Shown piece after piece: positions 8,462 through 16,269 of a stretch of DNA of 64,000 nt; position 1 is the first letter of the stretch, and each line of letters starts with the position of its first letter. The position numbers and the translations under genes are program-made. This DNA comes from M3007 sp964646615. GTDB taxonomy: Bacteria; Bacteroidota; Bacteroidia; Chitinophagales; Saprospiraceae. The notes beneath the pieces are model-generated. The model ran no database searches. It had not been told where the DNA came from and saw only the letters and a program-made list of their open reading frames with translations. The stretch spans positions 1 through 64,000 of the forward strand of contig CAZYEV010000069.1 in NCBI GenBank assembly GCA_964646615.1. Reading direction: 5' to 3'.

Positions 8462-9634
8462 ATGAAGTTCCTGGAAGATTTTTTTAATAAAACCCGCCCG
8501 CACTTTCAGAAGGGCGGAAAGTTTGAGCGGTGGTATCCGGCCTTTGAGGCGCTGGAGACTTTCGCGTTTACGCCTCCGCACACGACGCACGATGGAGTGC
8601 ACGTGCGCGACTCGATTGATCTGAAGCGCACCATGTTCACGGTGATTGTCGCCATGATCCCGACGCTGCTGTTTGGCATGTGGAACGTGGGCTATCAGCA
8701 CTACCAGGCATACGGCATGGAGATGAGCCATCTGGATTACTTCATGTTCGGCTTTTGGAAGGTGCTGCCCATCATCGTGGTGTCGTATGCGGCGGGTCTG
8801 GGCGTAGAGTTTCTGTTCAGTGTGTTGAGAGGCCACTCGGTCAGTGAAGGCTACTTAGTGAGCGGATTGCTTATTCCGCTGACGATGCCCGTAACGGTAC
8901 CGCTGTGGATGGTGGCACTGGGCGCTGTCTTTTGCACGCTGATTGGCAAAGAGATCTTCGGCGGCACGGGGATGAATTTCATGAACCCGGCGCTGCTGGC
9001 CCGCGCGTTTTTGTTCTTTGCTTTTCCGGCTTATATGTCGGGCGACATCTGGACGGATCTGTCGCCGGAAGCCGGGCGTGCGATTGTGGACGGCTACTCG
9101 GGCGCAACGAATCTGGTTACGTTCGATGAGAATTTCCGCAACCTGCCGTCGCCGGCAGACATGTTTTGGGGCTTCGAGCAGGGCTCGATTGGCGAGACGA
9201 GCGTGGCGGCCTGCCTTATTGGCGCGCTGATACTGGTCGGCACGGGTGTGGGCAGCTGGCGCATCATGCTGTCGTGCGTGCTGGGCGCCCTCTTTATGGG
9301 CTATCTGTTCAACTTGCTGGCACCGGCCAGTATGCCCAATCATGCGATGCACACGCCGGGCTATTACCACCTGCTGATGGGCAGTTTTGCCTTTGGCACG
9401 GTGTACATGGCTACTGATCCGGTGAGCGCCGCGCACACAGAAAAAGGCAAATGGTTTTATGGTTTCTTCATCGGCGCCCTGACGGTCATCCTGCGGGTGT
9501 TCAACCCGGCCTATCCGGAAGCGGTGATGCTGAGCATCTTGCTCATGAACGTCTTCGCTCCGGTGATTGACCACTTAGTCGTTGAACAACACATCAAAAG
9601 CAGACTTAAAAAAAGCAAACTGAGCCGTGCATAG
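8462..9634 (+). CDS. nqrB: Na+-NQR subunit B
   Basis: Polytopic membrane subunit, 390 residues, carrying riboflavin and a covalent FMN, and forming much of the ion path. About ten hydrophobic helices are visible. The flavinylation motif is DGYSGAT with the acceptor threonine at residue 216, the expected ApbE target. GKEIFGGTGMNFMNPALLARAFLFF matches the RnfD/NqrB family core. It follows nqrA by 59 nt and overlaps the start of nqrC by 8 nt, so NqrB and NqrC are probably translationally coupled. Confidence 0.95.
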   Translation: MKFLEDFFNKTRPHFQKGGKFERWYPAFEALETFAFTPPHTTHDGVHVRDSIDLKRTMFTVIVAMIPTLLFGMWNVGYQHYQAYGMEMSHLDYFMFGFWKVLPIIVVSYAAGLGVEFLFSVLRGHSVSEGYLVSGLLIPLTMPVTVPLWMVALGAVFCTLIGKEIFGGTGMNFMNPALLARAFLFFAFPAYMSGDIWTDLSPEAGRAIVDGYSGATNLVTFDENFRNLPSPADMFWGFEQGSIGETSVAACLIGALILVGTGVGSWRIMLSCVLGALFMGYLFNLLAPASMPNHAMHTPGYYHLLMGSFAFGTVYMATDPVSAAHTEKGKWFYGFFIGALTVILRVFNPAYPEAVMLSILLMNVFAPVIDHLVVEQHIKSRLKKSKLSRA

Positions 9635-10352
9635 CAACCGATATACCTTGATGTATGCCGCCGCCATTTCGGTGCTGACGGCAATTATTCTGGCCTTCCT
9701 GTCGGAAAGCCTCAAGCCTGCCCAGCAGGCCAATGTCGCCTTAGACAAGCAGATCAACATCCTGCGCTCGGTGCGTATCACCGACGCCAAACCCGATCAG
9801 GTGCGGGCAATGTTCCAGGAGCGCGTCCGAAAGGTGGTGGTCAACAGCCGGGGCGAAGAACTGGCGGGCGAGGACCCCGACGCCATCGTGCTCAAGGACG
9901 AGGTGAACAAGTCTGCTGCCGAGCGCAAACTGCCGCTGTATATCTACACCGGCGATGACGGGCGCAAGTACTACATCATCCCTACCTACGGTGTTGGTCT
10001 GTGGGGCCCTATTTGGGGCTATGTGGCGTTGGAAGACGATTTCAATACCGTTTACGGCGCTACTTTTGACCACAAGGGCGAAACGCCGGGGCTGGGGGCG
10101 GAAATCGCCGAAGCAGAGTTTCAGGCGCAATTTCGCGGCAAAAAGATCATGTCCGAGTCCAATACCTTTGTCTCCGTGCGCGTGGTCAAGCCTACAGACA
10201 AGACCGATTTTAGTGATGAACACCGCGTGGACGGCATCTCCGGTGGCACCATTACGTCGCGTGGCACCGACGCTATGCTGAAAAATTGCATTGAACCATA
10301 TCTGGCTTATTTTGAGAAACAAAAACAATCGCTCACTCCGGCCGGGGAATAA
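9627..10352 (+). CDS. nqrC: Na+-NQR subunit C
   Basis: Single-helix membrane subunit with a periplasmic FMN domain, 241 residues. The N-terminal anchor is around residues 8-26. YVALEDDFNTVYGATFDHKGETPGLGAEI is typical of the NqrC/RnfG FMN-binding domain. The flavinylation motif reads DGISGGT with the acceptor Thr at residue 208; the usual Ala before the Thr is Gly here. The gene overlaps nqrB by 8 nt and precedes nqrD by 27 nt. Confidence 0.94.
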   Translation: MHSNRYTLMYAAAISVLTAIILAFLSESLKPAQQANVALDKQINILRSVRITDAKPDQVRAMFQERVRKVVVNSRGEELAGEDPDAIVLKDEVNKSAAERKLPLYIYTGDDGRKYYIIPTYGVGLWGPIWGYVALEDDFNTVYGATFDHKGETPGLGAEIAEAEFQAQFRGKKIMSESNTFVSVRVVKPTDKTDFSDEHRVDGISGGTITSRGTDAMLKNCIEPYLAYFEKQKQSLTPAGE

Positions 10353-10379
10353 CGCCCTCGCTACAAATAGACAGAGATT

Positions 10380-11057
10380 ATGGCAACAGAAACCGCTCCC
10401 GCTCCCGTAGTCGAGAAGAAGAAGGAGCCGCTCTTCTCGAAAAAGAACATCCGCACGCTGCGCGATCCGTTGGACGACAACAACCCCATTACCGTGCAGG
10501 TGCTGGGTATCTGTTCGGCGCTGGCTGTTACGGTGCAGGTCAAACCCGCCCTTATTATGGCCTTAGGGGTGATCTTCGTAACGGCCTTTTCTAACCTCAT
10601 TATCTCGTTGTTGCGTCATTCCATCCCGACGCGCGTGCGCATCATTGTGCAGCTCATCGTCATTGCCACGCTGGTAACCATTGTAGACCAGGTGCTGAAG
10701 GCTTACATGTTCGACGTCAGCAAGAAGCTGTCGGTGTTTGTAGGGCTGATCATCACGAATTGCATCGTCATGGGTCGTCTGGAGGCCTTTGCGCTGGGCA
10801 ACAAGCCCTGGCCTTCGTTCTTAGACGGTATCGGCAACGGCGTGGGCTACGGTATCATCCTCATCGTGGTAGCGGTGTTCCGCGAGTTGTTTGGCTCGGG
10901 CACGCTCCTGGGCTATCAGGTGATACCGCAATGGGCCTACGACATGGGCTACGTCAACAACGGCCTGATGATGTTGCCGCCGGCCGCCCTGTTCATCATC
11001 GGCATCTACATCTGGGCACAGCGCAGCTGGAACAAAAAACTCGTCAACGTCTCCTAA
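10380..11057 (+). CDS. nqrD: Na+-NQR subunit D
   Basis: Six-helix membrane subunit, 225 residues, homologous to RnfE. NqrD and NqrE together coordinate an intramembrane iron-sulfur centre; the conserved cysteines are in LGICSALA (about residue 44) and ITNCIVMGR (about 128). The N-terminus carries a charged cytoplasmic extension rich in Lys, Pro and Ala before the conserved PLDDNNPITVQVLG. Sits 27 nt after nqrC and 12 nt before nqrE. Confidence 0.95.
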   Translation: MATETAPAPVVEKKKEPLFSKKNIRTLRDPLDDNNPITVQVLGICSALAVTVQVKPALIMALGVIFVTAFSNLIISLLRHSIPTRVRIIVQLIVIATLVTIVDQVLKAYMFDVSKKLSVFVGLIITNCIVMGRLEAFALGNKPWPSFLDGIGNGVGYGIILIVVAVFRELFGSGTLLGYQVIPQWAYDMGYVNNGLMMLPPAALFIIGIYIWAQRSWNKKLVNVS

Positions 11058-11069
11058 ACAACACGAACT

Positions 11070-11684
11070 ATGGAACATCTGCTCAATCTTCTGATAAAAG
11101 CCATCTTCGTGGAGAACGTTGTCTTTGCGTTCTTCCTCGGCATGTGCTCTTTCTTAGCTGTTTCCAAGAAAATCAAAACGGCGTTTGGTCTGGGCCTGGC
11201 CGTCATTTTTGTGATGATACTCACCACGCCGCTCAACTACCTCATTCTGACGTACATGCTCAAAGAGGGCGCACTGGCCTGGATACACCCCTCGCTGGCG
11301 AGCGTGGACCTGACTTTCCTGGCGTTCATTCTGTTCATCTCCACGATTGCCGGTGCCGTACAAATCGTAGAGATGGTGGTAGAAAAGTTTACACCCGCCC
11401 TTTACAACTCGCTGGGCATCTTCCTGCCGCTTATTACGGTGAACTGTTCCATCCTGGGCACCTCGCTCTTTATGCAGGAGCGCGAGTATAATTTCATAGA
11501 AACGGCAGTCTTCTCTTTAGGCTCGGGCGTTGGCTTTTTCTTAGCCATTGTGCTGCTGGCCGCTATTCGCGAGCGCCTGCGCTATTCCAACATTCCAGCG
11601 CCGCTGCAAGGGCTGGGTATTGCCATGATCATCACGGGGCTGATGGGTATGGCTTTCTTAAGTTTCTCTGGCATTCAACTTTGA
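11070..11684 (+). CDS. nqrE: Na+-NQR subunit E
   Basis: Six-helix membrane subunit, 204 residues, homologous to RnfA and inverted relative to NqrD. The iron-sulfur cysteines are in LGMCSFLAVS (about residue 27) and TVNCSILGTS. FVENVVFAFFLG and IRERLRYSNIPAPLQGLGI are strongly family-specific. Follows nqrD by 12 nt. Confidence 0.95.
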   Translation: MEHLLNLLIKAIFVENVVFAFFLGMCSFLAVSKKIKTAFGLGLAVIFVMILTTPLNYLILTYMLKEGALAWIHPSLASVDLTFLAFILFISTIAGAVQIVEMVVEKFTPALYNSLGIFLPLITVNCSILGTSLFMQEREYNFIETAVFSLGSGVGFFLAIVLLAAIRERLRYSNIPAPLQGLGIAMIITGLMGMAFLSFSGIQL

Positions 11685-11699
11685 AAATTAGAACAGCAC

Positions 11700-12950
11700 A
11701 TGCTTCCTGTAATCGTAGCCAGTTTGGCGGTCTTTATTGTGGTCATTCTTTTCTTGACCTATTTCATCCTGACGGCAAAAGACCGCCTGCTGCCGCAAGG
11801 CGAAGTGAGCATCATCATCAACGGCGACCGTGAGCATCCGCTGCACGTTAAGCCGGGGGGCTCTTTGCTCTCTACGCTGGCAGCCAATAACATCTTTCTG
11901 GCCTCTGCCTGTGGCGGTGGCGGCACCTGTGCCATGTGCACCTGTCGCGTCTTTTCGGGCGGTGGCGACGTGCTGCCTACCGAAACCAACCACCTCAACC
12001 GCGCTCAGGTGCGCGACCACATGCGCCTGGCCTGCCAGGTCAAGGTCAAAGAAGACATGGAAATCGGCGTGCCCGAAGAGGTCTTCGGCGTTAAGAAGTG
12101 GGAATGCGAAGTCGTCTCCAACGAAAACGTATCCACCTACATCAAGGAGTTTGTGGTGAAACTGCCCGAAGGCGAAAACCTCAAATTCCGCTCAGGCGAC
12201 TACATCCAGATCTATGTGCCCGAAACGACCGTGAACTTTAAAACGGATCTGTACAACATCCCGGACAAATTCCGCGACGACTACGATAAGTTCAAAATCT
12301 GGGACCTGAAGGCGGTCATTGATGAGCCTATCTTCCGCGCCTACTCAATGGCTAACCACCCGGCAGAGGGCAACATCATCATGCTCAACGTCCGTATCGC
12401 CACGCCGCCGTGGGACCGCGCCAAAGGTGCCTTTGCTGATGTGCCGCCCGGCCTGTGCTCGTCGTACATCTTCTCGCGCAAACCCGGCGATAAGGTAACC
12501 ATCAGCGGCCCCTACGGCGAGTTCCACATCAAGAACACCGACCGCGAAATGATCTATATCGGCGGCGGTGCCGGCATGGCTCCGCTGCGCTCGCACATCT
12601 TCCACCTGTTCCATACCCTGAAGACAAACCGCAAGGTCTCCTACTGGTATGGCGCGCGCAGCCTGCGCGAAATCTTCTACGAAGAAGACTTCCGCGCCAT
12701 TGAACGCCAGTTTCCAAACTTCCGCTTCGAAATTGCGCTCTCCGAACCGCTGCCTGAAGACAACTGGACGGGTTACACAGGCTTTATTCACCAGGTCGTG
12801 CTCGACCAGTATCTGAAAAACCACCCCGAACCCGAAGAGGTCGAGTACTACCTCTGCGGCCCGCCGCTCATGCTCGCCGCCGTGCAAAAAATGCTCGACA
12901 ACCTGGGCGTGCCCAAGGAAATGATCGCTTTCGACGACTTCGGCAGCTGA
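11700..12950 (+). CDS. nqrF: Na+-NQR subunit F (NADH dehydrogenase module)
   Basis: The electron entry subunit, 416 residues. An N-terminal membrane helix (residues 4-24) precedes a plant-type [2Fe-2S] ferredoxin domain (SACGGGGTCAMCTC, then LACQV) and a ferredoxin-reductase domain with the FAD motif RAYSMAN, the NADH-binding GGGAGMAPLRS and a C-terminal YYLCGPPLM. All cofactor ligands expected for function are present. It is the last gene of the operon and is followed by a strong hairpin. Confidence 0.95.
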   Translation: MLPVIVASLAVFIVVILFLTYFILTAKDRLLPQGEVSIIINGDREHPLHVKPGGSLLSTLAANNIFLASACGGGGTCAMCTCRVFSGGGDVLPTETNHLNRAQVRDHMRLACQVKVKEDMEIGVPEEVFGVKKWECEVVSNENVSTYIKEFVVKLPEGENLKFRSGDYIQIYVPETTVNFKTDLYNIPDKFRDDYDKFKIWDLKAVIDEPIFRAYSMANHPAEGNIIMLNVRIATPPWDRAKGAFADVPPGLCSSYIFSRKPGDKVTISGPYGEFHIKNTDREMIYIGGGAGMAPLRSHIFHLFHTLKTNRKVSYWYGARSLREIFYEEDFRAIERQFPNFRFEIALSEPLPEDNWTGYTGFIHQVVLDQYLKNHPEPEEVEYYLCGPPLMLAAVQKMLDNLGVPKEMIAFDDFGS

Positions 12951-12974
12951 TGCCATCTGCGTTCTTTTCCCCCT

Positions 12975-13020
12975 CAGAGGCGGCGCGAGACAAACGGGTT
13001 TCGGGTCGCCTCTGCTTTTT
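12975..13020 (+). terminator. Terminator of the nqr operon
   Basis: An 8-bp stem CAGAGGCG / CGCCTCTG (12975-12982 with 13007-13014) with a 24-nt loop is followed by CTTTTT, 25 nt after the nqrF stop. It separates nqrF from apbE. Confidence 0.65.
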
Positions 13021-13056
13021 GGCGCCGGCTTTTTACTACGAAGGCACGAATTTGAA

Positions 13057-13085
13057 GCGACATCTCCCGTCAGGAGGTGTTGTCT
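13057..13085 (-). repeat. Dispersed intergenic repeat, copy 2 (partial, inverted)
   Basis: GCGACATCTCC, a short spacer GTCAG, then GAGGTGTTGTCT. It nearly duplicates 20361-20390 and is the reverse-oriented end of the repeat near 2.6 kb. Upstream, CGAAGGCACGAA (13040-13051) resembles the 'cttcgtgccttcgtgg' flank of the 20.3-kb copy. Confidence 0.6.
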
Positions 13086-13196
13086 AAAATGCTCCCTCAC
13101 CACAAAGGCATCAAAGGTTTTTGGGCTGCAAATGCACGAAGACTTCAAAGTCGTTTCTCAACTCTCCATCGTTCACTTTTCCATTGCTGTTGACTC

Positions 13197-14198
13197 ATGC
13201 AATCCCGTTATTGGCTTTTGCCTGTATTCGTTGCCTCAGCCTTGCTCGCCTGCCAGGCGCCTCAGCGCCGTTACATGCACCTGGAGGGCCAGGCGCAGGG
13301 CACTACGTTCCATATCACTTACGCAGACCCGCAAGGGCGCGACTTTTCGGCTTCGGTGGACAGCCTCTTTCGGGTCATTGACCGCAGCATGTCGCTGTGG
13401 GACAGCACCTCCACCATTCGCCGCCTCAACCGCAACGAGGCCGATGTGCCTTTGGATGAGCACTTTGTGGCCGTTTTCGAGCGCTCGCAGCAGCTAGCCC
13501 AGGCAACGGAGGGCGTGTTCGACATCACCGTCGGCCCGCTGGTGCGCGCCTGGGGGTTTAGCTATAAAAAAGGCCTGCCGCCGCCCGACTCTGCCCAGGT
13601 GGACAGCCTGCGCCGGGTGGTCGGCTATGCCAAAGTGCGCATCGCTAACGGCCGGCTGCAAAAAGACGACCCACGCATCGAACTGGACATGAACGCCATC
13701 GCCCAGGGCTATACCGTTGACCTCATCGCCGACTTTTTGCAAAAACAAGGCATCGAGCACTACATGATCGAAGTCGGCGGCGAAGTGCGCACCGCCGGCG
13801 TCAACGAACGCGGCCAGCCCTGGCGCATCGGCATTGACAAACCTGTTACCGACACCACTGAGGCCCAAAAACGACCACTGCAAACCGTCGTTCCCTTGAG
13901 CGGCAAGGCAATGGCTACCTCGGGCAGCTACCGAAAGTTCATCGAGCGCAACGGCAAAAAGTTCAGCCACGCCATTGACCCGCGCACTGGCTATCCTGTC
14001 AGCCACCAACTCCTGAGCGTAACCGTCGTGGCCGACGACTGCACCACTGCCGACGCCTACGCTACGGCATTCCTCGTCATGGGTTTAGACAAAGCCTTGC
14101 CCATTGCCGAGCGCGCCGGCTTGCAACTGTACGCCATCTACGCCGATGAAAAAGGTGAACTGAAGACCTACGAGCGCCTGGAAGGAAAGGCGAAATAA
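13197..14198 (+). CDS. apbE: FAD:protein FMN transferase, lipoprotein
   Basis: Transfers FMN from FAD to a threonine in target proteins; here the obvious substrates are NqrB Thr216 and NqrC Thr208 from the operon just upstream. The 333-residue product has a lipoprotein signal (SALLACQAP, lipidated Cys19), so it acts outside the inner membrane. Family motifs: MSLWDSTS near residue 64, DMNAIAQGYTVD, EVGGEVRTAG, AMATSGSYRKF, HAIDPRTGYPV and TTADAYATAFLVMG, which include the Mg and FAD ligands. It lies 247 nt after nqrF, beyond a terminator and a repeat, so it probably has its own promoter. Confidence 0.93.
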   Translation: MQSRYWLLPVFVASALLACQAPQRRYMHLEGQAQGTTFHITYADPQGRDFSASVDSLFRVIDRSMSLWDSTSTIRRLNRNEADVPLDEHFVAVFERSQQLAQATEGVFDITVGPLVRAWGFSYKKGLPPPDSAQVDSLRRVVGYAKVRIANGRLQKDDPRIELDMNAIAQGYTVDLIADFLQKQGIEHYMIEVGGEVRTAGVNERGQPWRIGIDKPVTDTTEAQKRPLQTVVPLSGKAMATSGSYRKFIERNGKKFSHAIDPRTGYPVSHQLLSVTVVADDCTTADAYATAFLVMGLDKALPIAERAGLQLYAIYADEKGELKTYERLEGKAK

Positions 14199-14248
14199 GT
14201 TGCCATGTTCCCGGAAACAGCCCTCCTTTTTCAGGTTTTATTCTCCGG

Positions 14249-16108
14249 TTATTGCACCTTTAGCGTCCGCACGGCTGCTCCTGCCGGTGTAGTCAGCCGC
14301 ACGAAGTAGAGGCCCGCCGGTAGCCCGTCGAGCGGCAGGCGTTCTTCGAAGAATTGGCCGGCGCCGCGTTGCTGGTAAAGGACGCGCCCGGTGGCGTCGA
14401 GCAATTCCCACGCGATGGTTGCCGGTTGCTTCAGCCGCACGTAGAGGCGCGCGCTGGCGGAGGCGGGATTGGGTGCAAGCGTAAAGGCTTCCACGTCGGC
14501 AGGGCTCGCCGTCGAGACGATGCCCGTAACAATCCGCCCGGGTTCGTAGCTGCACTGGTTGGCCGAGGTAACCAGACAGGAATAATAGCCGTCCTGCACA
14601 GGCTGGTAGGTAGGCGATGTAGCGCCGGGTATGGGCACACTGTCGCGCTTCCACTGATAGGAGGCCCAGCCACCGGGAGAGACGCTCAGCACGCCGTTGG
14701 CGAAGGTGATTTCGAGGCCGGCGGGCGGTGTCTCTACGGGGGTTAATACCACCGTATCGCGCCGGATGCAGCCGAGGGAGTCGCGGACCTCGACGGCATA
14801 AACGCCCGGCAACAGGTATGGGCGCAATGAGTCGGTGGCAGCGCTGTTGTCGGACCAGCTGAAAGAATAGGGTGCTCGCCCCCCACTGATGCGGGCCACC
14901 GCAATACCGCTGGGCGTGTCAAAGCAAGGCGGTTGTTCCAGCGCCTGGAGGCTCACGCGGAAGTTAGAGCAGCGTTCAAGGATGCGATAGACGGTGCCCT
15001 GGCTCAGGGCGGCTGCGTAGAGCTCGCCGTTGCGGTCTTCGCCAAACGTGCTGATCTGGCTGGGGGTGAATACGCCGAGAACGGACGTAACGAAGCTATC
15101 GGGCGCCACCTGACGAGTGGCCCACCAGCGTCCGCTGACGTAGTCGGCAAAGAGGTAATAGCCGTACAGGTCGGGGTGTTGGCTGCCGCGGTACACGAAG
15201 CCCCCCGTCACGGAGCGGCCCAGCCCCGGGTTGGCGTACTCGAACACCGGCGGTACGTAGGCTGAGGCGGGCTGGCAGCCGTTGGTGTTGTAGGGCGCTG
15301 TGCCTTCGTAGCAGCGCCAGCCGTAGTTGCGGCCGCCGACACCGGGGCGCTCGAAGTTGATCTCTTCGCGCGCGTTCTGGCCCACGTCGCCAGCCCAAAA
15401 GTCGCCCGTCAGGCGGTCGAAGGAAAAACGCCAGTGGTTGCGCCAGCCCCACGACCAGATTTCGGGCCGGAAGGCAGCATTGCCCACAAACGGGTTGTCG
15501 GGTGGAATGCCATAGGGCTGCCCGGGCGGGCTGTTGCGCACGTCAATGCGCAGGGTTTTGCCCAAAAGCGAAGCCGGGTTTTGGGCGTAGTTCTGCGGGT
15601 CGCCGCCCGAGCCGCCATCGCCTAAGCCAATGTAGAGGTAGCCGTCTGGGCCGAATTTGATGCACCCGCCGTTATGGTTGTTGTAGGGCTGCGTTTGCGT
15701 CAGCAAAATTTGCTCGCTGTTCGCCTCAGCGCGATTGGGGTTGGCCGGCGATACAGAGAAGCGCGACACCACTGTGGCGCCGTCGGACTGGCGGGTGTAA
15801 TTGACGTAAAAATGGCCGCTCTGCGCGTAGTCGGACGCAAAGGCCAGCCCCAGCAGGCCCTGCTCATTGGCCGTAGAGCGCACGCGGGCGATGATGTTGA
15901 GGAACGTATCTAAGCGGTTGCCGGCGCTATCCAGCACCCAGATGATGCCGCGCTGTTCTACTACGAACAGGCGGCTGTCGCCGCAATGCGTAATGTCTAA
16001 AGGGCGATTGAAGCCCGAAGCAAAGAGCCGCAGTTCGAGTTTGGGCTGGGCGGAGGCAATGGCAGCCGCCAGAACGAAGGACAGGAAGACAGGAAGATGT
16101 TTTGCCAT
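14249..16108 (-). CDS. Secreted glucose/sorbosone dehydrogenase-like protein with SprB-type repeat and T9SS sorting domain
   Basis: A 619-residue exported protein. After a signal peptide (cleavage after ASA, about residue 20) comes a six-bladed PQQ-type GSDH propeller (PF07995) to about residue 385, with FNRPLDI, LFVVEQRG, NEQGLLGLAF, HNGG at 145-148 (site of the catalytic His in soluble glucose dehydrogenase) and LYIGLGDGGSGGDPQNYAQ. Residues of about 395-460 form a SprB-repeat-like module (GGRAPYSFSW, GVYAVEVRDSLGC), followed by an Ig-like stretch (YQWKRDSVPIPGA). The last 80 residues are a type A T9SS C-terminal domain (LAPNPASASARLYV, GLPAGLYFVRL, TLKVQ). The substrate is unknown. It converges with apbE. 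Confidence 0.85.
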   Translation of the reverse strand: MAKHLPVFLSFVLAAAIASAQPKLELRLFASGFNRPLDITHCGDSRLFVVEQRGIIWVLDSAGNRLDTFLNIIARVRSTANEQGLLGLAFASDYAQSGHFYVNYTRQSDGATVVSRFSVSPANPNRAEANSEQILLTQTQPYNNHNGGCIKFGPDGYLYIGLGDGGSGGDPQNYAQNPASLLGKTLRIDVRNSPPGQPYGIPPDNPFVGNAAFRPEIWSWGWRNHWRFSFDRLTGDFWAGDVGQNAREEINFERPGVGGRNYGWRCYEGTAPYNTNGCQPASAYVPPVFEYANPGLGRSVTGGFVYRGSQHPDLYGYYLFADYVSGRWWATRQVAPDSFVTSVLGVFTPSQISTFGEDRNGELYAAALSQGTVYRILERCSNFRVSLQALEQPPCFDTPSGIAVARISGGRAPYSFSWSDNSAATDSLRPYLLPGVYAVEVRDSLGCIRRDTVVLTPVETPPAGLEITFANGVLSVSPGGWASYQWKRDSVPIPGATSPTYQPVQDGYYSCLVTSANQCSYEPGRIVTGIVSTASPADVEAFTLAPNPASASARLYVRLKQPATIAWELLDATGRVLYQQRGAGQFFEERLPLDGLPAGLYFVRLTTPAGAAVRTLKVQ

Positions 16109-16269
16109 GGAAATGCGATGATGTCGTCAGAATGAATACAGGCCAGGATACCTTCAGGGCGCTTTCCGCGTCCTGCAATGGCGTAAACGCGGCACATAGG
16201 CATGCGGTTGCGCCATTCAGGTGCCCCAAGGCCTTGAGCAAGAGCCAGCGGGTGTCTTTTGGCAGTACC

